This document shows, one piece after another, positions 58,439-64,000 of a DNA stretch of 64,000 nucleotides. The stretch spans positions 395,412 to 459,411 of the forward strand of contig NZ_CACVAF010000003.1 of NCBI RefSeq assembly GCF_902726565.1, given 5' to 3'. Below the pieces are notes generated by a model, which had not been told where the DNA came from, ran no database searches, and saw only the letters and a program-made list of their open reading frames with translations. The position numbers and the translations under genes are program-made. Numbering within the stretch: position 1 is the first letter of the stretch; each line of letters opens with the position of its first letter. Source of the DNA: Yersinia vastinensis (GTDB taxonomy: Bacteria > Pseudomonadota > Gammaproteobacteria > Enterobacterales > Enterobacteriaceae).

Positions 58439-58888
58439 ATCACGATAAAATCGCTAGCTGATCACAAAAAACCGTTACTTCTGCTTAGTGAACAACATCA
58501 ATACACACTATTGCTATGTGGGTTGGTGCCCCGTGGAATAAACAAAAAGGCCATTCCCGCAATGACAGGAACAGTGAGTCGGTTGGCGGGTCTCATCCGC
58601 GATGGAAACTTCGTTCGCCCTAGATGCATTGGAACATGCGATGTGGGCCAGACACATGAACGGGGCCATCCATCACAGCAACAAAGGGTCATAATATGTG
58701 TCGCTGCCTTATACACAGCGACTGAGTGACGTAGAGTGGCAACCTGATTACTCAGGCAAAAATACTCTCCAGGAAAACCGGAGCGCTTTAATGTGTATGT
58801 TTCAATCTGAGAAAAGCCTTTTTGCTTCCTTCGTTAATCACGTCTCCAAGCGTAAAATACCAATACTATTGAATGTACTGTTCACATT
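58439..58888. other. Intergenic region right of rspA, no supported gene
   Basis: A 450-base stretch with short open frames on both strands but no recognised product. The right half (about 58680-58890) is GC-poorer and ends at the ibrB stop; it contains a stem GTCGCTG/CAGCGAC (58700-58722). It marks the border between the uronate cluster and the accessory right end. Confidence 0.4.
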
Positions 58889-59530
58889 TTAGCGAACCGT
58901 CCAGGCAGGGCTGAAGTCCTCTTCTTCAAACAGTTCGGTAAGCCCGCTTATCTGTTTCAGACGCAGAACCTCGTCTCTGTCCATACCCAGTTCCTGACCA
59001 ATACGCTCATCCGTCCATCCGAGCCGAGCTAGGTCCCTGACAATATCTGACATGGACATTATTTGATGTTTTCCCCTGGCACGGTTATGCCTGATGGTAG
59101 AAGCTATCCGCTCAGCCTGTCCCTTCCGTTCAGGATTGATACAGGTGACAGGAAGCCAACCTTTCAGACGCTCTCCTGCTCCGGACTCGCGTCTGCCCAG
59201 TAACTGTCGGTGAAAACCATCCACAACCAGATAATTCCCTTTATCTTCGGAGACTACGACGGGCTGAGTAAAGCCGTCCTCCTGCAGTGAGCGCTGTAGT
59301 AGTTTTTTCTCACCTGCCGCCATAATGTTGGGATTGTAATCATTGGCCACTACTGCATCGGCTTTCACCCATAGCACTAGGTCTACTGGCTCCCGGGTAA
59401 AAGGACTGAGTTCATGAAGTGTTGTACGGAGATAATTCATGGCAGCGACCTTTTCTTCATCAGATTCATGCTGGCTGAAATACCGGGTAATTAATTCGGC
59501 TATCTGCTCCAAGGTCACATTATCCCCCAT
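58889..59530 (-). CDS. ibrB: ParB-like nuclease-domain protein, IbrB-like
   Basis: A 213-residue protein. The ParB/Srx-like core reads NPNIMAAGEKKLLQRSLQEDGFTQPVVVSED and YLVVDGFHRQLLGRR (about 80-130); an HTH-like part follows (LARLGWTDERIGQELGMDRDEVLRLKQISG). It matches IbrB, which works with IbrA as a co-regulator in some Escherichia strains. Its start overlaps the end of the PAPS-reductase-like gene by 16 bases. The biochemical role is unknown. Confidence 0.82.
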   Translation of the reverse strand: MGDNVTLEQIAELITRYFSQHESDEEKVAAMNYLRTTLHELSPFTREPVDLVLWVKADAVVANDYNPNIMAAGEKKLLQRSLQEDGFTQPVVVSEDKGNYLVVDGFHRQLLGRRESGAGERLKGWLPVTCINPERKGQAERIASTIRHNRARGKHQIMSMSDIVRDLARLGWTDERIGQELGMDRDEVLRLKQISGLTELFEEEDFSPAWTVR

Positions 59531-60747
59531 TCTTTCCTCCTTTGTTTCATACGCTCCCGATAACGTTCGTAATGCCGGGGTTTATTAGGGCTAAAGGACA
59601 GAGTCCGGCACCAGAAATCATTTTTAATCAACGTCTTGCATATTCGCCGCCAGGAGGGGATATCCTTGCTTCTCAGATCATTATCCTGTTCATCTGGAAT
59701 ATCGTCCGGGTAACCGTGCGTTTGAGACCAGCGCAGATATACCGCTATCTTGTTCCGGTAATGTTCAGCCGTTTTTTCTGGCATGGCATTCAGCAGAAAC
59801 ATGGCATAGCTGCGCCAGGTATGATGTGCCGGTTTGGAGATACGTTTGCGCAAGGCAAAATAAGCGCCACTTTCATTGGCATAGATAGCCCCGCTGACCG
59901 CTCCGGATACACGGGCACACATTCTGCCCCAAGTCTCCGGCTCCAGAACATGGTAAAGCCATAGTCCAAGGCGCTGTTCGGGTCCAAACGGTTCACAGAC
60001 ACGCATATTACGCAGGGGAACACCGGCCCTATACATCAGATCATACAACGGATTATAAATAGCACCTGTTCGGGCGTGATAAATCCAGATGTCCCGGGCT
60101 TTCCAGTCATACAGAGGATACATCGTATAATAAAAGCCCGCGGGCGAGGCGGTGGTCCAAGGTTTGTCATCCGCATAGCGAAGCTTACGCTGGCAAGTAA
60201 GGCCTAGAAACCTGTTCAAGGATTCATCCGCACGAACACCGGTCAGCACAGCTACACCACACTGATTCTGCGTGAACCAGGCTGAAAATGCCGGGATAAA
60301 CTCTTCAAATGTCATGGCATATCGATAAAAGGGAAAATATGTCATATCGGTAATGGCATCTTCCGGTGGCTGCCGAACCCACTCCATGTCCGGTTCCCAG
60401 CACACCCACTCGGGTTGAAACTGTGAAACGCCGTTCACAGTAGTCAGTGGGAGTGCCACCCAGAAAAATGTCTCCGTCACATCACGGTGCAATTCCTGCA
60501 TTTTCTGCACATGTTCAATTGTGTTCTGATACTGCGCCTCCCAGTCGATAAACAGAACAGAGAAACGCCGACGTTTCCTGCGGGCAATCGTGGCGACGAG
60601 ATGAAACAGAACGGTTGAGTCTTTACCGCCGGAAAAAGACAGGCAAACCTGAGAAAAGGTATCGAATATCCACTCTATACGGCAGGTTACCGCTGACAAC
60701 ACATTCTCGCCAGCTCTGATTTTCTGTATATGATTACGTTCCATCAT
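59515..60747 (-). CDS. ibrA: PAPS-reductase-like PP-loop protein, IbrA-like
   Basis: A 410-residue protein of the adenine-nucleotide alpha-hydrolase fold. The PP-loop SFSGGKDSTVLFHL is at about residues 37-50, followed by a DUF3440-type C-terminal part (EPFGPEQRLGLWLYHVLEPETW; MFLLNAMPEKTAEHYRNKI). There are several Cys, but the catalytic Cys of true PAPS reductase was not identified. IbrA/IbrB pairs are carried on mobile DNA and affect expression of other loci. The pair also resembles sulfur-transfer modules of DNA-modification systems, without the other genes of such a system here. Confidence 0.85.
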   Translation of the reverse strand: MMERNHIQKIRAGENVLSAVTCRIEWIFDTFSQVCLSFSGGKDSTVLFHLVATIARRKRRRFSVLFIDWEAQYQNTIEHVQKMQELHRDVTETFFWVALPLTTVNGVSQFQPEWVCWEPDMEWVRQPPEDAITDMTYFPFYRYAMTFEEFIPAFSAWFTQNQCGVAVLTGVRADESLNRFLGLTCQRKLRYADDKPWTTASPAGFYYTMYPLYDWKARDIWIYHARTGAIYNPLYDLMYRAGVPLRNMRVCEPFGPEQRLGLWLYHVLEPETWGRMCARVSGAVSGAIYANESGAYFALRKRISKPAHHTWRSYAMFLLNAMPEKTAEHYRNKIAVYLRWSQTHGYPDDIPDEQDNDLRSKDIPSWRRICKTLIKNDFWCRTLSFSPNKPRHYERYRERMKQRRKEWGIM

Positions 60748-61142
60748 GGAGTTGTCTGATACGAATTCAAAAGAGTCGTTTTCCTGTTATTTTTTGATAA
60801 AGTTTTTCTTATTTATTAACTCATTTATCACTAAGATGACAATACAAAATTTAATTTTATCAACAAGAATTTGACCTGCCCCTTAATTTTAAAATTTTGC
60901 TTTATGTACAGGTGGTATTTGCCGTACGGTCAAATAGTTCCTTTTAATAAGTTAATTTTCAGTGTTGATATATAGCATTTTTTAAAGGTGGTATTTATAT
61001 GTCCTGATACAGTAAGCAATGCGGAATATATAAAAACATATTAAGGATAAGATATGATCAGAGATATATTTCGACCCACCCTAGAGTGTGTCCCTTAACT
61101 ATTTTTTGTTCAATCTAGCACATGGTTTAACTGCAAAAGCCC
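60748..61142. other. AT-rich intergenic region between ibrA and the IS remnant
   Basis: No gene seen. It contains two copies of GGTGGTATTT (near 60912 and 60986) and a palindrome GCCGTACGG near 60930, possibly part of the ibrA promoter. AGAGTGTGTCCC near 61083 resembles a terminal repeat of IS5-type elements. Confidence 0.4.
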
Positions 61143-61760
61143 TTCAATTTGGCTCGTTACGATTTTCCGAATGATACTTGGGCGCTGATTTCACGCATGC
61201 TACCACCTGAAAAAGGCACTTCCAGAGGCGGACGCTCCAACTTTGCACACAAGCACGTCATGAATGGTATTTTGGGGTTCTTTGCTCCGATGTTCCATGG
61301 CGAGGTTTAGCCGAACGCTATGGTCACTGGAAAACTATTTTCAACCGCTTTCATTGGTGGTCTAAAACCTGAAAAATAAATAGTATTTTCAATAAATTAC
61401 TACATATTTTGGATGAAACGTCGTTAATTGACTGGGGTGTTATCGCACCTGATGGCAGTAACATTTGAGCACTGAAAGCGGCAGTCGGATCGAAAAAAAT
61501 CCCGATGAACCCGATAATCATGAGCTAGGTCGCTCTCGCGGCGGTATTGGCACAAAAATCCATCTGGCGACAGATGCCGCAGGTTTACCCCCCAGCTTCT
61601 GCTTGAGCGGTGGGCAGGCCCACGAAAGTCAATATGCGAAAACCTTACTCAACCAGATTGGTATTATTCATACAAGTGGTTGTCTGAAATCCCGTCCAAA
61701 AGCGGTGCTGGCGGATAAGGGAGAAGGCCGGACTCGCCAATCACAATTAACAAATTGATA
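61143..61760 (+). pseudogene. IS5-family transposase remnant
   Basis: Pieces of a DDE transposase in several frames: YDFPNDTWALISRMLPPEKG...HVMNGILGF (from 61143), RYGHWKTIFNRFHWWS (near 61318), LDETSLIDWGVIAPDGSNI (near 61406), then ELGRSRGGIGTKIHLATDAAGLPPSFCLSGGQAHESQ with its start at 61465. The frames are broken by stops and shifts, and the C-terminal part is lost near 61735. The gene is dead and shows that this end has taken in mobile DNA. Confidence 0.8.
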
Positions 61761-61789
61761 TCAATGTAATTTATTTCAGGTTAAAGATA

Positions 61790-61857
61790 TTTGTACCCGC
61801 ACTTGTACCCACATACGAAAATCCGTACAAAAATCAGACATTGCCAGCGGGTACAAA
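61790..61857. repeat. 11-bp inverted repeat TTTGTACCCGC / GCGGGTACAAA
   Basis: TTTGTACCCGC (61790-61800) and GCGGGTACAAA (61847-61857) are exact inverted copies 46 bases apart, and a further TTGTACCCAC stands at 61803-61812. Repeated GTACCC words are seen near integrase and attachment regions of P4-type islands, so this may be a boundary or arm-site cluster. No integrase gene is visible. Confidence 0.4.
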
Positions 61858-62057
61858 GCCATATCAGTACAACATCAATATGGCTATCAAAGCAAGGTAG
61901 GCAGGCCAAAAAGCTTGTCGAATGTCTCAGGGCATGAAGCGGACGTTGTATCGGTCAGCGCATCCTCATGAAGCGATACCAACAAAGCCCAGCATATATG
62001 CAAGCCGTTTGATAAGGTAATAACTAGGTTCACCCAAATTAGGTAAGCAAATTAAAA
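61858..62057. other. Intergenic region, nothing recognised
   Basis: Short stretch with no credible gene or known element. Confidence 0.4.
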
Positions 62058-62276
62058 ATGATGATTTACGATGTTTTTGGCAGGCACATCGGCGTTCAGC
62101 GTGAAGGCGGCCGCTGGCTGGTTTATCGAATTGATTTAACAGAACAAAAATCATCCCGACTCTATGATGTCATTATCCCTGACGATCTTAGTGAAACAGA
62201 AATCCCCGGCTGGCTTGATGATATTTTCCATGAAGCCGCCACAGTGCGGCATCCCGAGGTAAGGCGGATCCAATAA
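62058..62276 (+). CDS. Small conserved protein (DUF7661-like)
   Basis: A 72-residue protein with the pattern MMIYDVFGRHIGVQREGGRWLVYR, an aspartate-proline segment (YDVIIPDDLSE) and a C-terminal GWLDDIFHEAATVRHP. I connect it from memory with the DUF7661 group, found in many gammaproteobacterial accessory regions. There is no signal peptide or membrane segment. An AGGTAAGC stands upstream. The function is unknown. Confidence 0.6.
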   Translation: MMIYDVFGRHIGVQREGGRWLVYRIDLTEQKSSRLYDVIIPDDLSETEIPGWLDDIFHEAATVRHPEVRRIQ

Positions 62277-62692
62277 GCTGTTAACCCTCCCGACTAAGCG
62301 GTTCTTAAGGAGCGCCATGAACTATCAACAGTCCGCTTCTGGCACAGAACGGAACAATGTGTGCTGATCTCGGTCTGCTATGAGCAATCAGCGGACGCTA
62401 ACGCCGTGCTTCTAATATATTTTAGAGTCTCAGGCGTTGGTAGGGTTTTTGGCATTTTAATTTCTTCAACGTTTACGATAGCATTTTCGTCTGAATCATA
62501 TATCGCAATAACGATTGAACATGGTTTACTCTAATCCCCAGAATGTTCACGCAACCCCCTTAAAATTATAATGCTAAGCTAACAGACAGTGACGTTGCGG
62601 CTTAATCGTGAAGCCCTCTGCGTGGCTGTCCCAGTGACCGAAGGGAACGTGCTAAGCGTTTTGTTATATTCCCCTCAATAAGTTATCCAAGT
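62277..62692. other. Intergenic region with truncated gene start and possible attC-like end
   Basis: AAGGAGCGCC precedes an ATG at 62317 that opens a 16-codon frame ending at 62367; it looks like the start of a lost gene cut by the GTCCGCTTCTGGCAC word at 62331. The right part (about 62575-62675) is a stem-rich stretch just after the DUF6037-like stop, with TATAACA and TGTTAGC ends on the minus strand. Confidence 0.4.
62331..62345. repeat. Direct repeat copy 1, GTCCGCTTCTGGCAC
   Basis: The same 15-base word, 14 of 15 identical, occurs at 63582-63596. The two copies flank the DUF6037-like gene about 1.25 kb apart. Confidence 0.5.
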
Positions 62693-63304
62693 TCATCTGT
62701 TAGAAAAATTTTGAATTATTATTGCATCAGATTTGTGATCATTAGCATCAGTTGAGTAGCAAAAGCTTATAGATAGATCACTACTGAACTCTGGGTGCAA
62801 AGTGGGTCTTAGCAATCTAGTTTTATTGTCATTGAAAGGAGTTCTTTGTCGTCCATCTGAATTTCTCATAACACCATAACAGAAGCGCTTATTAGGATCT
62901 TGGCTATCACTATTTGATAGAGATATCACCATTGCTTCCTCAATATGTGGACTTTTACCTAAAGTTACATGAGTTGGAATAAACTGAGAAAAATACTCAT
63001 TAAACTGACCCAATAACTCTCCAAGATTTTCGTCATACTCTATATCAAAAAAAGCTCTTAACAGCTTCGCTTCGATCATGAATCCATTTGCGTTTACAGC
63101 TGAAACTAGTCGCTCATTAATTTCTTCACTTTTCAATATCTCTACTTTCATCAAAGCGTATTTCGGCTTTTTTCCTCCATCTTCGTACAGTTTAGCCAAC
63201 ACAATATAATCACGGTTTTTGTAATTGAAAGGGAATGCTTCTATAACCCAGCCATTTGCAACCATATCCGCTTTTAATAACTTGAAACTCTCAAATACAC
63301 TCAT
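62693..63304 (-). CDS. DUF6037-like protein of unknown function
   Basis: A 203-residue soluble protein starting MSVFESFKLLKADMVANGWVIE, with FPFNYKNRDYIVLAKLY and PKYALMKVEIL, an acidic middle and a C-terminal SFCYSTDANDHKSDAIIIQN. I assign it to DUF6037 from memory of its N-terminal pattern; the family often lies in defence islands or gene cassettes. It is alone on its strand, AT-rich, followed by a stem-rich sequence, and flanked by two copies of a 15-base word, which suggests a mobile cassette. Confidence 0.55.
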   Translation of the reverse strand: MSVFESFKLLKADMVANGWVIEAFPFNYKNRDYIVLAKLYEDGGKKPKYALMKVEILKSEEINERLVSAVNANGFMIEAKLLRAFFDIEYDENLGELLGQFNEYFSQFIPTHVTLGKSPHIEEAMVISLSNSDSQDPNKRFCYGVMRNSDGRQRTPFNDNKTRLLRPTLHPEFSSDLSISFCYSTDANDHKSDAIIIQNFSNR

Positions 63305-63581
63305 CTCTTTAACTCTTGATATTCAGTATGTTAAAAGGCCGAAATAATAAGTTAGAATACCGCTATTAGGCACTATATTTCACATGAGATATAACAGTCA
63401 ATATGTAGACTTCCCAATAACACCTCATGCGTTAACTGAGAAATCACTACCTAACGTTCCTATTTTCAACAAATTACAGCGTATACATGTGTTTTATAAT
63501 AGGATGTTACTGAGACTTCTTAGTAACACAACTGATGCTCTTAAAGTTCGGGAAGTAGCGATTGCAATTCCACTTTGAAAT

Positions 63582-63596
63582 GTCCGCTCCTGGCAC
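63582..63596. repeat. Direct repeat copy 2, GTCCGCTCCTGGCAC
   Basis: Matches copy 1 at 62331-62345 in 14 of 15 bases. Immediately right is a stem CTAACAT/ATGTTAG near 63632-63650. Confidence 0.5.
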
Positions 63597-63843
63597 TAAG
63601 CAGATACATAACCAAGGTTGTTCTGGACGATAGGCGAACCTAACATGGTGGTATGTTAGCCAACGGTGAACAGGTCAATGAGTATCAATATCTATTCTAA
63701 TCCTTTATAAATATAGTGGCTTTTAACTTAATAATAGATTAATTAAATTTTTATTTCTGGCATAGTGAAGAATCATAAAAAAATCAATTGAATACTCACA
63801 CCTTATCATAAACATTTTACCACATAAAGTTAATATAGATTAA

Positions 63844-63886
63844 ATATCAAGATTCTTAATTGTATTTAAATTAAGAATCTTGATAT
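63844..63886. repeat. 18-bp perfect inverted repeat
   Basis: ATATCAAGATTCTTAATT (63844-63861) and AATTAAGAATCTTGATAT (63869-63886) are exact inverted copies around GTATTTA. A run of A follows to the right. The stem is far longer than an ordinary terminator and no gene runs into it, so it could be a small-RNA end, a protein target or a mobile-element palindrome. Confidence 0.6.
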
Positions 63887-64000
63887 AAAAAAACACATAA
63901 TCGATAGTTTTTATTAAAGCAGCATACATTCAGAAACCACCATCACCCATACTTACAAAAACATGTCCATTAATGAATAATAAATGTTATTATATAATAT

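Larger units (their letters stand above)
63305..64000. other. AT-rich right end without a supported gene
   Basis: The only longer frame (63384-63578, 64 codons) has no recognised product and no clear ribosome site. The region becomes very AT-rich after 63680 and contains the 18-bp palindrome at 63844-63886. Confidence 0.45.

Noticed and set aside
58698..58892. 64-codon frame left of ibrB
   Set aside because: GTG start within a hairpin, no known pattern; probably noncoding.
62575..62675. Firm call of an integron attC site
   Set aside because: The arms pair only at the outer TAACA and an inner ACGTT; the consensus GTTRRRY is not fully met. Left as a speculative finding.
63384..63578. 64-codon open frame on the plus strand
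   Set aside because: No recognised sequence pattern and no clear ribosome site; length is within chance for this composition.

Overview
The window looks like chromosomal DNA of an enteric gammaproteobacterium, most likely a Yersinia (Y. enterocolitica-like). This is inferred from a complete lsr autoinducer-2 operon, near-Escherichia RspA/RspR proteins, LPS-core ligase and heptosyltransferase genes, an ERIC-like repeat, and Fur, KdgR, CRP and FNR-type sites. No rRNA or tRNA gene was seen.

Layout. 1-1965: iron uptake on the minus strand (5' part of a FecA-like TonB-dependent receptor, and a periplasmic iron-chelate binding protein) under Fur-like sites. 2157-8905: sucrose regulon scrK-scrY-scrA-scrB-scrR. 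8892-16663: dihydroxyacetone/glycerol metabolism (dhaR, then gldA-dhaK-dhaL-dhaM on the other strand), with a pectin methylesterase gene carrying a KdgR-like box in between. 17157-21180: an AT-rich operon made of a 25-codon peptide gene, a SagB/McbC-type flavin oxidoreductase, a NodU/CmcH-type carbamoyltransferase and an MFS exporter. I read it as a possible undescribed ribosomal-peptide (RiPP-like) pathway; it is the main find. 21244-25695: RND efflux pump, its lipoprotein adaptor and a LapA-like membrane protein. 25913-28720: arginine deiminase and arginine antiporter, without arcB or arcC. 28721-30009: a gene-free 1.3 kb gap. 30010-32504: LPS O-antigen ligase and heptosyltransferase. 32820-41895: lsrK-lsrR divergent from lsrACDBFG, with two LsrR-like operators and a CRP-like site between them.

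41956-50942: a DUF1722 remnant, a DUF2501 exported protein, an NCS1 permease with a PAS-LuxR regulator, a GNAT acetyltransferase, the ribosomal oxygenase RoxA, and a response regulator/sensor kinase/VWA-protein set. 51175-58369: a LysR remnant, then rspR and a hexuronate cluster on the minus strand (mannonate dehydratase-type rspA, uxaC, GPH transporter, mannonate/fructuronate oxidoreductase). Together these would convert glucuronate to 2-keto-3-deoxygluconate (KDG). 58889-64000: accessory DNA with an ibrAB pair (PAPS-reductase-like and ParB-like), a decayed IS5-type transposase, an 11-bp inverted repeat that may be an island boundary, a small DUF7661-like gene, a DUF6037-like gene between short direct repeats, and an 18-bp perfect palindrome near the right end.

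The core regions are a catabolic and transport patchwork: plant-derived sugars and uronates (sucrose, pectin, glucuronate), dihydroxyacetone, and AI-2. The peptide operon and the right-hand end show the clearest signs of horizontal acquisition (AT-rich sequence, broken transposase, orphan cassettes).
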